From the NCBI RefSeq assembly GCF_029542205.1, contig NZ_CP113783.1:4021001-4085000 (forward strand): a stretch of 64,000 nt of DNA. Direction: 5' to 3'. Under the pieces are notes generated by a model, which saw only the letters and a program-made list of their open reading frames with translations, did not search any database and had not been told where the DNA came from. A program made the translations under genes and the position numbers. Shown piece after piece: positions 41,400 to 51,986 of this stretch. Each line of letters begins with the position of its first letter. Position 1 is the stretch's first letter. The DNA comes from Pseudoxanthomonas sp. SE1. GTDB taxonomy: Bacteria; Pseudomonadota; Gammaproteobacteria; Xanthomonadales; Xanthomonadaceae.

Positions 41400-41909
41400 A
41401 TGATCGAACTTCCCTTGAGGGACCCATGCGACCTCTGCGTGGCCGCTCGCGAGGAACGATGGAAGATCGTGGACGAGAGCGAACATACCTTGACCGTGAT
41501 CAATCCGTGGCAATTCGAAGTTGGCCAGTGCTGCGTTATCACACGCCGCCATGTCGCAACGCTGCTCGATCTTTCCGACCGGGAATGCGAGGCCGTCATG
41601 ATCTCGGCCAAGCGAGTCGCAGAGTCACTCGTCAAGACGTATCGACCGCTCGGAATCCTGACGTTCCAGAACAACGGGGTCTTCAGCGGGCAGGAAACAC
41701 CGCACTTCCATTTCCATGTCGTCCCCCGACAGAAGGGCAGCGATTGGGGGGTGGGTCCACCCCAACTCGCCACCTTCGATGGCGCCGGACGAGCAAGGGG
41801 CAGCTCACACGATCCAGGCGGAGATGCACAGCGCCGTGAGCGGGTGCGGGCTTCCGCCAAGCAGCTTGCCGAGACCGTGGAGCTGATCCGCTCGAATCTT
41901 CCGCAATAA
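41400..41909 (+). CDS. HIT-family protein at the array end
   Basis: 169 residues from ATG 41400 with GAGAGG upstream. The HIT motif is HFHFHVVPR near residue 102, preceded by LTFQNNGVFSGQETP. CDLC (residues 10-13) is again an N-terminal zinc pair. It may be cassette 19 or a chromosomal gene that flanks the array, since no attC follows it. Nucleotide hydrolase or transferase activity is inferred from the family. Confidence 0.85.
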   Translation: MIELPLRDPCDLCVAAREERWKIVDESEHTLTVINPWQFEVGQCCVITRRHVATLLDLSDRECEAVMISAKRVAESLVKTYRPLGILTFQNNGVFSGQETPHFHFHVVPRQKGSDWGVGPPQLATFDGAGRARGSSHDPGGDAQRRERVRASAKQLAETVELIRSNLPQ

Positions 41910-41914
41910 CCTGG

Positions 41915-41950
41915 CTGCTGTAGTGCTCCGGCTCAGGCCCCGGACAGCAG
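41915..41950 (+). other. Possible hairpin at the end of the array
   Basis: CTGCTGT (41915-41921) and ACAGCAG (41944-41950) enclose CCGG/CCGG, forming a stem without a T-run. It may be a weak terminator for the HIT gene. Confidence 0.35.
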
Positions 41951-42012
41951 CGAGGCTGGCACGGGGCCATCGGTGACCGCCCGGCCAATCGCCCGGGCCA
42001 GCCGCCTTTCGA

Positions 42013-43170
42013 TCACACGATGCGCGCGAAACGCATCCACTCGGCCGTGCGCCGTGCGCCGTGCGCGAACGAATGCGCCGGCATCCAGCCCAGCCGGGTC
42101 CTGGCCAGATCATTCGACACCCATGATCGATATGCCTCGCGTACGACGCGGCCTTCGCTGGGCATCCGTACTGGCGGATGGTCGTCGGCATGCGTGGCGG
42201 GGCCGCGATTCTGCAGTCGCGACTTGATCTTCAGTTTCTGCTCGGGGCTGATCCGACGGGCCACCAGTTCCTTGGTGCCGCGGATCCACTGGCCCAGCGA
42301 CGGGATGGTGCCCAACTGGGCATGGAACGCCGGGGACGCCGCCAGCCGGATGGCTGCCTTGATGCTGTCGCGCGCAGTCGGCTGCTTCGCCTTCCAATAG
42401 GCTGCGATGTCTTCGAGCGCGTGGTCATGGACGGTCTTCTCGCCCTCGACCATGCCGGCGAACGTGGTGATGAAATCTCCCCACGTCATGCGCGTATCGC
42501 CATTGATCAGGAACGCCGCGCCGACCGCGTCGTCGCGTTCGATCGCCGCCATGATCGCTTCGCAGACGTCATCGACGTACACCGCATTGCAGAGGCCCCG
42601 GCCACCATCGATCAGACTGATCCGGCCCGCCCGCGCGTCCTGGACAATCGGCGTGACGAAGAAACTGTAGGGGCCGTAGACGATGGTCGGGCGAAGCACG
42701 ACGGTCTCCAGCGCGCCACGTTTGCCGGCGGCCACCACCACGGCCTCGGACGCTGCCTTGGCATCAGAGTAGGCCTCACCCCAGCGCTGGACGGGGGCGG
42801 TGGCTTCGGTGAGCACGTCCAGCTTCGGCGACGGGCCGTGCACGGCCATCGAGCTGATGTGGACAACGCGACGGACACCGGCACGCGTGCAGGCATCGAT
42901 CAGCTGCGTGGCCTGCGTCCGGGCGCTCTCGTCGTCGCCGTGGGCGAGGTTGACGACGACATCGCATCCCGCCACTGCCCGCGCAAGGCTGTCGGCGTCG
43001 AGCATGTCGCCGGCGACCAGCTCGGTATCCAGCCGGGCGATCCGTGCGGCGCGCGAGAAGTCGCGGACCAGTGCGCGGTATGGAAGGCGGTACTCGAGTG
43101 ACAGCAGTTCGCACAGGCGCGAACCGATGAATCCGGTGGCGCCGGTGACGAGGATCTTGTTGGGCGTCAT
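42013..43170 (-). CDS. NAD-dependent epimerase/dehydratase family protein
   Basis: 385 residues from ATG 43170, overlapping the stop of the oxidoreductase gene (ATGA). Extended SDR features: KILVTGATGFIGSRLCELL at the N-terminus, AGDMLDADSL, VHISSMAVHG and the catalytic YSDAKAASEAVV (Y-x-x-x-K, with K after three residues). The C-terminal ~130 residues are longer than usual for the family. It probably works on a nucleotide sugar together with the upstream oxidoreductase; the pathway is unknown. Confidence 0.87.
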   Translation of the reverse strand: MTPNKILVTGATGFIGSRLCELLSLEYRLPYRALVRDFSRAARIARLDTELVAGDMLDADSLARAVAGCDVVVNLAHGDDESARTQATQLIDACTRAGVRRVVHISSMAVHGPSPKLDVLTEATAPVQRWGEAYSDAKAASEAVVVAAGKRGALETVVLRPTIVYGPYSFFVTPIVQDARAGRISLIDGGRGLCNAVYVDDVCEAIMAAIERDDAVGAAFLINGDTRMTWGDFITTFAGMVEGEKTVHDHALEDIAAYWKAKQPTARDSIKAAIRLAASPAFHAQLGTIPSLGQWIRGTKELVARRISPEQKLKIKSRLQNRGPATHADDHPPVRMPSEGRVVREAYRSWVSNDLARTRLGWMPAHSFAHGARRTAEWMRFARIV

Positions 43171-44207
43171 GCCGAGGCCCCCATCCGGACCAGCCAGGGC
43201 TGCGCCATCGATGTCCGCCTGGCGTATGCGGTCTCGATGACGGCGAGGGCGTGCAGCGCGGATTCTCCGGTCACGAATGGTGCGCGCCGCTCGCGGACCG
43301 CGCCGATGAAGTCGTCGAGCTGGGCACGGTAATGGCTGCGCCCGTCCCACCGCTTGGCGCACGGGATCTGCATCTCCATCGGGCCACGGCGCGTGGTCCG
43401 ATGGAGGGTCAGGGTGCGCGGATCCGAGGTCGAAGCCTCAAGCGTGCCGCGTTCGCCCACTACCCGGATGCTGCGACGCAGGCGGTGCGACCAGCTGAAT
43501 TCCAGACGCGCAGGCACCGGCCGCCCCCCCATCTGCAGCATGCCGGTCAGCTTCGCATTGCTCTCGAAACCACCGAACGCGTCGTCCTCGTAGGCGATCT
43601 CCGTGAGGTCGCCGAACAGCCACAGCACCCGGTCAAGCAGATGCACGCCGCTGTCGAACAGGACGCCGCCGCCTGTCGCATTGCGGTCGAAGTAGCTGTT
43701 GCTCGCCATCGGCCAGTCGAGGGGTGCACCGTCCTCGACGATCACTTCGCAGACCTCGCCGATCTCACCGTCTTCCACCAGGTCCGCGAGCCACCTGTTG
43801 TGGGGGAAGAACCGCATCATCAGTGCAACCGCCAGCACGCGACCGGTCCTGCGCGCGGCTTCCACCATCTTCTGCCCGTCGGCGACCGTTATCGCCAACG
43901 GCTTCTCGCACAGGACGTCGATCCCCATCTCCATCAGCTGGATGGCGACGGGCGCGTGGAAGCGCGGCGGGACGGCCACGATGGCGGCGTCGACCTTGCC
44001 GGCGAGCCCGGCGAGCTCGGTGGTGATCTCCGCCTCGATACCGCCGGCACGTGCGGCATGCGTGGCGTTGCGGCGGTCGCGGTCGCACAGGACGGTCACC
44101 TCGACCCGACGGTCCCGGGTGATGACCGGCAGATGCGCCTCGCGCGTGATCGCGCCGCATCCGACGATGCCCAGCCGTACGGGCTGGCTGGAATCAATGC
44201 TCGTCAA
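43167..44207 (-). CDS. Gfo/Idh/MocA family oxidoreductase
   Basis: 346 residues from TTG 44207, selected because GGAGAGG precedes it and no ATG is available. The dinucleotide motif VRLGIVGCGAITREAHLPVI is followed by DVLCEKPLAITVADGQKMVEAA, the family's EKP catalytic-lysine motif. FDSGVHLLDRVLWLFGD carries the GxHxxD substrate motif. It is coupled to the downstream epimerase, suggesting sugar or cyclitol metabolism. It starts a two-gene unit right after the cassette array. Confidence 0.88.
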   Translation of the reverse strand: MTSIDSSQPVRLGIVGCGAITREAHLPVITRDRRVEVTVLCDRDRRNATHAARAGGIEAEITTELAGLAGKVDAAIVAVPPRFHAPVAIQLMEMGIDVLCEKPLAITVADGQKMVEAARRTGRVLAVALMMRFFPHNRWLADLVEDGEIGEVCEVIVEDGAPLDWPMASNSYFDRNATGGGVLFDSGVHLLDRVLWLFGDLTEIAYEDDAFGGFESNAKLTGMLQMGGRPVPARLEFSWSHRLRRSIRVVGERGTLEASTSDPRTLTLHRTTRRGPMEMQIPCAKRWDGRSHYRAQLDDFIGAVRERRAPFVTGESALHALAVIETAYARRTSMAQPWLVRMGASA

Positions 44208-44523
44208 GGTCCCTCTCCGTGTCAGCACACTAGCGATACGTAAATTGGATCCTCGACCGGCCGTGCGGCGGACCGCGACAGTCACGCGCCCAGGCGGGGG
44301 CGCCGATCTCGCCAAGCGTGCATGCGCGGCGCTCGGCATCTACGGTACGCTGGAGCCATCGCACCCGGACAGCTGGCAGGATGCTCTTTACCGCTGCAAT
44401 CGAGGATGGGAGCAGGGTGGTTTCGCAGGCATGGCGGAGGCCACTACGCACCACGAGAACGTCCACGCCGCGCCCAACCCTCGCGCTCCCCAGCACGTCA
44501 ACCAGGCTGGACCGTTAGTGGCC
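44208..44523. other. Intergenic region
   Basis: 316 bases between the divergent oxidoreductase gene and a small membrane protein. I see no supported gene or RNA. Confidence 0.45.
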
Positions 44524-44769
44524 ATGGGAAGGCTCGCGAAGTTCCGTGCGTGGCTGAATCGGGACGATGGGCGCTTTTACCGGATCGGCAATGAGTCCAT
44601 CGGAATTCTCACGGCAATGGGGGGCCTCTCGATTGTTGCTTCATTGGTGTTATGGCAACTCCATCGACATGTCGATATGCACTTGGCCTGGTCCATCGCC
44701 GTCGGCGCTGCCGGCGCGGCATTCCTTTTCCTCGGTGCCCGCGCCAGGGGCCGCGGCGATGGCAGCTGA
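44524..44769 (+). CDS. Small membrane protein, unknown function
   Basis: 81 residues from ATG 44524 (GTG 44518 is an alternative). Two hydrophobic segments (about 26-46 and 55-72) separated by RHVDMH, and a basic Gly/Arg tail. No family recognised, and the start is uncertain because the frame is open far upstream. Confidence 0.45.
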   Translation: MGRLAKFRAWLNRDDGRFYRIGNESIGILTAMGGLSIVASLVLWQLHRHVDMHLAWSIAVGAAGAAFLFLGARARGRGDGS

Positions 44770-44840
44770 CGTTTCATCCAGACCCACATTGCGTCCTGGC
44801 ATGACGTGATCCGGGCCCATTCCTCTTCTGATCTCCGGCG

Positions 44841-45236
44841 ATGACACAAGACAACCCGTACCAGGCGCCAGCATCATCCACCGCACCCGGATCGACACGT
44901 GTACCGCGCCGATGGATCGCCATCGTGCTTTCCCTCGCAGTCTTCCAGACGCTGGTGGTGGCGCTCTATGCCTCCACGACCCTCAGCCAGCTCCATGACG
45001 GTGGCATCAGCGTGCTGACCGCCATGGCATGGGCGTCAGGCAGCGGGCTTCTGGCGACAGGGAGCCTCGTCCTCATGTTCAGTCCACGCCTGGCGACCTG
45101 CCTGTTGTTCCTTGCGGCGGTGCTGAGCGCTTTGACGTATGCGCAATGGCGTCCTGCCTTCGTCTTCACCGGACTGCTGGTGGCCGTCTGCGCCGCGCTT
45201 GTCAGCGCCGTGTCCGCGCGATCCGCGAGGATCTGA
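44841..45236 (+). CDS. Small membrane protein with an NPYQAP start
   Basis: 131 residues from ATG 44841. The N-terminal TQDNPYQAPASS motif is common in short membrane proteins of xanthomonads. Four hydrophobic segments lie at about 25-45, 58-78, 84-100 and 106-125. Function unknown. Confidence 0.65.
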   Translation: MTQDNPYQAPASSTAPGSTRVPRRWIAIVLSLAVFQTLVVALYASTTLSQLHDGGISVLTAMAWASGSGLLATGSLVLMFSPRLATCLLFLAAVLSALTYAQWRPAFVFTGLLVAVCAALVSAVSARSARI

Positions 45237-45322
45237 TCGCGCGTCCGAACGGGGTGGCGCGCGCATGCTTTCCCCGGAGCTTCACGGTATGTTCGACACG
45301 CCCTTGCAAACCGGTGCACTCC

Positions 45323-45715
45323 ATGCTGATTTCCCGCAGGCAGGCCCTGATCACCGGCATGACGGCGATCGCGCTGATCATCGCGCTGCAGGCGTTCAAC
45401 AGCGTTGGCTGTTACGGGCACACGTTGCTGACGTTCGTACAGGTGGTTGGTATGTTCGTACTGGTGCCGTTGCTTCCCGCGCTGGTCTCGCTGCTGACGG
45501 CCAATCCACTGCGGGCGGTGGGCGCGTGCCTGCTGTTCGCACCGTGGCTGGTGTTGGCGTACTACACCGATTGCGTGCGGCCGTACCAGGGTGGTGGTGC
45601 GTCGATGATCTACGTAGCGGTGTTGATGTGGGGCACGCCATGCGCGATCATCGGGGCGCTGCTCACGGGACCGGCGATGCGCCTGCTCGGCATGTCGGTG
45701 GCGCCTCGCCGGTAA
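45323..45715 (+). CDS. Small membrane protein, unknown function
   Basis: 130 residues from ATG 45323. Four membrane segments (about 10-28, 34-58, 65-82 and 95-118) and two separated cysteines. It ends 45 bases before the convergent response-regulator gene. No family recognised. Confidence 0.6.
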   Translation: MLISRRQALITGMTAIALIIALQAFNSVGCYGHTLLTFVQVVGMFVLVPLLPALVSLLTANPLRAVGACLLFAPWLVLAYYTDCVRPYQGGGASMIYVAVLMWGTPCAIIGALLTGPAMRLLGMSVAPRR

Positions 45716-45760
45716 CCTGCGTGCACGCGGCGGTCACCGACGGCCGCACGCGCAAGCGCC

Positions 45761-46429
45761 CTACTCCGCTTCTTCCGGCGGCAGCACGATGCCGTCCGGG
45801 TCCACGGCCAGGCGACCGGCCGCGAGCACGGCCTGGGTGCGATTGGTGACGTGCAGCTTGCGCAGGATGGCGGTGACATGGGCCTTGATGGTGGCTTCGG
45901 ACACGCCCAGGTCGTAGGCGATCTGCTTGTTGAGGCGGCCGGCGCCGAGCATCTGCAGCACCTTGAACTGCTGCGGGGTGAGATCGCGCAGGCGCTGCGC
46001 GGTTTCCTGTTCGTCCCGGCTGGTGGCCGGTGCGTTGTGCGCTTCGTCCGGCACCCAGCGCTCGCCATCGAGCACCGCGCCGATGGCCTGCCCGATGGTG
46101 TCCGAATCGGCGGACTTGGGAATGAAGCCGAGCGCACCGTGGTCCAGCGCGCGGCGCATGACCGCCGGCTCTTCCCGCGCCGACACGATGACCACCGGCA
46201 ACTGCGGGTGCAGTGCGCGCAGGTGCACCAGCGCGTTGAAGCCGTGCGCGCCGGGCATGTTGAGGTCCATCAGCAGCAGGTCGGCATCCGGGTGCGCGTC
46301 GACCAGCACGTAGAGTGCGTCGACGCTGTCGGCTTCGTGCAGCTTCACGCCGGGCATCACGCGCTGCACGGCGCCACGCAGCGCTTCGCGGAACAGCGGG
46401 TGGTCGTCGGCGATCAGCAGGGTGGGCAT
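45761..46429 (-). CDS. LuxR/NarL-type response regulator (CrbR-like)
   Basis: 222 residues from ATG 46429. Receiver domain: IADDHPLFREAL (acidic pair), Asp55 phosphoacceptor in LLLMDLNMPG, VVIVSA and the PKSAD lysine. DNA-binding domain ~149-205 with LTPQQFKVLQMLGAGRLNKQIAYDLGVSEATIKAHVTAILRKL. It sits directly beside acs and transcribes in the same direction, as crbR does in relatives. Its probable kinase, the SLC5-type sensor at 29.7-33.2 kb, lies across the cassette array. Confidence 0.88.
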   Translation of the reverse strand: MPTLLIADDHPLFREALRGAVQRVMPGVKLHEADSVDALYVLVDAHPDADLLLMDLNMPGAHGFNALVHLRALHPQLPVVIVSAREEPAVMRRALDHGALGFIPKSADSDTIGQAIGAVLDGERWVPDEAHNAPATSRDEQETAQRLRDLTPQQFKVLQMLGAGRLNKQIAYDLGVSEATIKAHVTAILRKLHVTNRTQAVLAAGRLAVDPDGIVLPPEEAE

Positions 46430-46538
46430 GGGAGAGCGAGGAGTGAGTGGGGAGGAGTGAGTGGTGCGGCATCAGGATAGTCGAGCGGAAGTGCTTTTGC
46501 GCTTACTCACTTCTCACTCCTCTGCCCTCACTCCTGCT

Positions 46539-48482
<1,944 letters not shown>

Positions 48483-48803
48483 GAGGTCCTCCCGGGACGT
48501 TCCTGTGATGCGTCGATTCTGAAGCATGGACGAAGGCCGGGCGAGGCGAAGGAAGTACGTCGTGCGGTGCGTCCGGCATGCCGAGTTTGACGCATACGGT
48601 CGTGCGGCATCGCAGCAACCGGCTTAGACAATGGTCGTAAAGCGGCCGTGCGCTCCCTGCGACCGATCGCCGCACCCCTTCTGCGGCAAGGGTTTGCCTG
48701 TCCGATGGCGCGAGTACGACTAATGGCGAATAGGCGCTGCCGGCGCGCAGGCGCAAGTCTCCGTCAGCCGCGCAACGCGGCCATCAACCTTTCGGGAGGG
48801 GTT
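48483..48803. promoter_or_regulatory. Divergent control region between acs and the porin gene
   Basis: 321 bases that must hold both promoters. Two similar sequences stand out: GAC-AATGGTCGTAAAGCG around 48627-48644 and GACTAATGGCGAATAGGCG around 48718-48736, with TACGAC/GTCGTA in inverted arrangement near them. They are candidate operators for a shared regulator such as the CrbR-like protein. This is pattern-based and unproven. Confidence 0.4.
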
Positions 48804-50189
48804 ATGACCCAACGTTCCGCACTCATGGCGCGACGGCCACTGGCCGCTGCGCTCTTCGTCGCATTGCTCGCGCCAGGCATGGCATTCGCGCAGACCGCCA
48901 AGGAAAGAGCCCTGGAGGCACGCGTCGCCGACCTTGAACGGCAGGTGCAGCTGCTGCTGTCCGCGCAGCAACAACAGCAGTCGCAGATCACCACCACGCA
49001 GGAGCAGGTGACGCAGGTGCAGGCCAAGCAGGCCGCGGTACCCGCCGCCGTGCCTGCGGGCAAGCAGCCGATCCAGAACACCACCATCCTGACCGCCGCC
49101 ACGCCGGGCACCACGTTCTCGTATGGCGGCTTCATCAAGCTGGATGCGATGGCCACCGACACCAGCGACGGCCGCATCGCCGACGGCTCGTCGGGCCGCC
49201 TGTTCTACGTGCCCAGCACCATTCCGGTGGGCGGCGCCGGTTCCGACGGCGGCGATGCCTATGCCGACTTCCATGCGCAGTTCTCGCGCTTCTGGTTGAG
49301 CACCGACCATGTCACCGAGGGCGGCGACAAGTTCAAGACCTATATCGAAGCGGACTTCTTCGGCGGCGGCAGCAATGCGCTGGCCGGCAACGAAACCGCC
49401 ACCAACACCTACGCCGTCAGCCTGCGCCATGCCTACGTGACCTGGAACAGCTGGCTGGCCGGCCAGACCTGGTCCAACTTCATGGACGTGGCGGCACTGC
49501 CGGATGCGGTCGACTTCGTCGGTCCGACCGACGGCACCGTGTTCGTGCGCCAGGCGCAGGTGCGTTACACCAAGGGCCCATGGTCGTTCTCGGTCGAGAA
49601 TCCGCAGACCACGGTCACGCCGTACCTCGCCGGCACCCGCTTCAACAGCGGCGACAACGCGATGCCCGATGTCACGGCGCGCTGGCTGACCAAGGGCGAC
49701 TGGGGCCACTTCACCGTCGCCGGCATGGTGCGCCAGTTCAAGGTCGCCGACGAAACCGACACCGGCGGTTCGGTGAGCGTGTCGGGCAAGTTCAACCTGA
49801 GCAAGAGCGACGACATCCGCTATGCGGTGAATGCCGGCCAGGGCATCGGCCGCTATCTGGCGTTCGGCGTGGGCAGCGACGTGGTCACCGAAGCCGATGG
49901 CGACATCAGCGCACTGGATGGTTACGGCGGTTTCGTGGCGTGGCGCCATGTGTTCAGCCCGAAGATCCGCACCAACCTGATGTACTCGGCCTCGCACTTC
50001 GACAACGACGCCGCGCTGACCGGGTTCGGCGTCACCGAGCGCACGCAGTCCATGCACGCCAACCTGATCTACTCGCCGTTCCCGAAACTGGACATCGGCG
50101 CGGAGCTCATCTACGGGCAGCGTTCGCTTGAGGACGACCGCGAGGGCGACCTGAAGCGTCTGCACACGACCGTCAAATACACTTTCTGA
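48804..50189 (+). CDS. DcaP-like outer-membrane porin
   Basis: 461 residues from ATG 48804 with GGGAGGGG upstream. A signal peptide (ALFVALLAPGMAFA) is followed by a coiled-coil stretch (KERALEARVADLERQVQLLL plus a Gln-rich run), then a barrel beginning FSYGGFIKLDAM and ending in VKYTF with the C-terminal Phe. DcaP-type porins take up small organic acids. Next to acs and a carboxylate-type transporter, uptake of acetate or similar acids is a reasonable inference. Confidence 0.87.
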   Translation: MTQRSALMARRPLAAALFVALLAPGMAFAQTAKERALEARVADLERQVQLLLSAQQQQQSQITTTQEQVTQVQAKQAAVPAAVPAGKQPIQNTTILTAATPGTTFSYGGFIKLDAMATDTSDGRIADGSSGRLFYVPSTIPVGGAGSDGGDAYADFHAQFSRFWLSTDHVTEGGDKFKTYIEADFFGGGSNALAGNETATNTYAVSLRHAYVTWNSWLAGQTWSNFMDVAALPDAVDFVGPTDGTVFVRQAQVRYTKGPWSFSVENPQTTVTPYLAGTRFNSGDNAMPDVTARWLTKGDWGHFTVAGMVRQFKVADETDTGGSVSVSGKFNLSKSDDIRYAVNAGQGIGRYLAFGVGSDVVTEADGDISALDGYGGFVAWRHVFSPKIRTNLMYSASHFDNDAALTGFGVTERTQSMHANLIYSPFPKLDIGAELIYGQRSLEDDREGDLKRLHTTVKYTF

Positions 50190-50200
50190 GGGGAAACCAC

Positions 50201-51862
50201 ATGAGTTCCACGACTGTGCAGCATTCCTCGTCGGGCGATCTGACGAAGGGCCACAAGAAGGTCATCTTCGCCTCCAGCCTCGGCACCGTGTTCGAGTGGT
50301 ACGACTTCTATCTCTACGGCTCGCTGGCCGTGATCATCGCCAAGCAGTTCTTCAGCGGCGTCAATCCGACCACCGGCATGATCTTCGCGCTGCTGGCGTT
50401 CGCGGCGGGCTTCTTCGTGCGTCCGTTCGGTGCTGCCTTCTTCGGTAGCCTCGGCGACCGCATCGGCCGCAAGTACACGTTCCTGGTCACCATCCTGATC
50501 ATGGGCATCTCGACCTTCCTGGTCGGCGTGCTGCCCAACTACGAGACCATCGGTTTCGCCGCGCCGGTGATCCTGATCATCCTGCGCCTGGCGCAAGGCC
50601 TGGCGATGGGCGGTGAGTACGGCGGCGCGGCCACCTACGTGGCCGAGCATGCACCGCCGGGCAAGCGTGGCCTGTACACCAGCTTCATCCAGACCACCGC
50701 CACGCTGGGCCTGTTCCTGTCGCTGGCGGTGATCCTGGCCTGCCGCCTGACGCTGGGCACCGAGGCGTTCGAGGACTGGGGCTGGCGCATTCCGTTCCTG
50801 GGCTCGATCGTGCTGCTGGGCGTCTCCGTGTGGATCCGCCTGCAGTTGGCCGAGTCGCCGTTGTTCCAGCAGATGAAATCCGAAGGCAAGGGCTCGAAGA
50901 AGCCGTTCCGCGACAGCCTGCAGGGCGGCAACCTGAAGCTGATGCTGCTGGTGCTGTTCGGTGCCACCGCCGGCCAGGCCGTGGTGTGGTACGGCGGCCA
51001 GTTCTACGCGCTGTTCTTCCTGCAGAGCATGATCAAGGTGGACCCGACGGTGTCCTACCTGCTGATCGCCGGTGCGCTGTTGCTGGCCACGCCGTTCTTC
51101 CTGTTCTTCGGCTGGCTGTCGGACAGGATCGGCCGCAAGAAGATCATCATGGCGGGCTGCCTGCTGGCCGCGCTGACCTACTTCCCGATCTTCAAGGGCA
51201 TCACCCACTACGCCAACCCGGCCATCCAGGAAGCCCGTACGTCGTCGCCGGCCGTCGTCGTCGCCGATCCGGCCACCTGCAGCTTCCAGTTCGATCCGGT
51301 CGGCATCCGCAAGTTCACCAGCTCCTGCGACGTGGCCACGGCCGCGCTGACCAAGGCTGGCGTGCCGCACGAAATCCAGCCGGGTCCGGCGGGCGAAGTG
51401 GCCCAGATCCAGGTCGGTGGCGCTGTAGTGAGCTCGTACGAGGCGGCAGGCCTGTCGAAGGACGACCTGAAGGCGAAGTCAGGCGAGTTCGGCGCCGCGT
51501 TGAAGGGCGCGCTGACCAGCGCGGGCTATCCGGAGAAGGCGGACACCGCGCGCATCAACATCCCGATGACGCTGTTCCTGCTGTGGTTGCTGGTGATCTA
51601 CGTGACCATGGTCTACGGCCCGATCGCCGCCTACCTGGTGGAGCTGTTCCCCACCCGCATCCGCTACACCTCCATGTCGCTGCCGTACCACATCGGCAAC
51701 GGCTGGTTCGGCGGCTTCCTGCCGGCGATCTCGTTCGCCCTGGTCGCGGGTACGGGCAACCTGTACTACGGCCTGTGGTATCCGATCGGCATCGCGGTGA
51801 TGACGCTGATCGTCGGCACGCTCTTCCTGCGCGAAACGAACCACGTCGATATCACCAAGTAG
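50201..51862 (+). CDS. MHS-family MFS carboxylate transporter with extra soluble insert
   Basis: 553 residues, 12 bases after the porin. The N-terminal ASSLGTVFEWYDFYLYGSLA and motif A GSLGDRIGRKYTFL are typical of the metabolite:H+ symporter branch (KgtP/ShiA-like), and the second half repeats a DRIGRKKIIMAG loop. Residues ~340-450 form a ~110-residue polar insert with two cysteines (CSFQFDP, SSCDVATAALT) between membrane helices in the C-terminal half. Usual members have ~430-450 residues, so this insert explains the added length. It probably forms an operon with the porin. Confidence 0.88.
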   Translation: MSSTTVQHSSSGDLTKGHKKVIFASSLGTVFEWYDFYLYGSLAVIIAKQFFSGVNPTTGMIFALLAFAAGFFVRPFGAAFFGSLGDRIGRKYTFLVTILIMGISTFLVGVLPNYETIGFAAPVILIILRLAQGLAMGGEYGGAATYVAEHAPPGKRGLYTSFIQTTATLGLFLSLAVILACRLTLGTEAFEDWGWRIPFLGSIVLLGVSVWIRLQLAESPLFQQMKSEGKGSKKPFRDSLQGGNLKLMLLVLFGATAGQAVVWYGGQFYALFFLQSMIKVDPTVSYLLIAGALLLATPFFLFFGWLSDRIGRKKIIMAGCLLAALTYFPIFKGITHYANPAIQEARTSSPAVVVADPATCSFQFDPVGIRKFTSSCDVATAALTKAGVPHEIQPGPAGEVAQIQVGGAVVSSYEAAGLSKDDLKAKSGEFGAALKGALTSAGYPEKADTARINIPMTLFLLWLLVIYVTMVYGPIAAYLVELFPTRIRYTSMSLPYHIGNGWFGGFLPAISFALVAGTGNLYYGLWYPIGIAVMTLIVGTLFLRETNHVDITK

Positions 51863-51904
51863 ACGCTCCTCCCCGCGCCGGCCCTTCCGGGGCCGGCAAT
51901 CCCG

Positions 51905-51934
51905 ACGCCGGCCTTCGTGGCCGGCGTTTTCTTT
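51905..51934 (+). terminator. Terminator of the porin-transporter unit
   Basis: ACGCCGGCC (51905-51913) pairs with GGCCGGCGT (51919-51927) around TTCGT and is followed by TTTTCTTT. Confidence 0.88.
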
Positions 51935-51986
51935 CCGGCCACTTTCGCGGATGTAAGCTGATCCTCACGCCACGTGGGAATACGCC

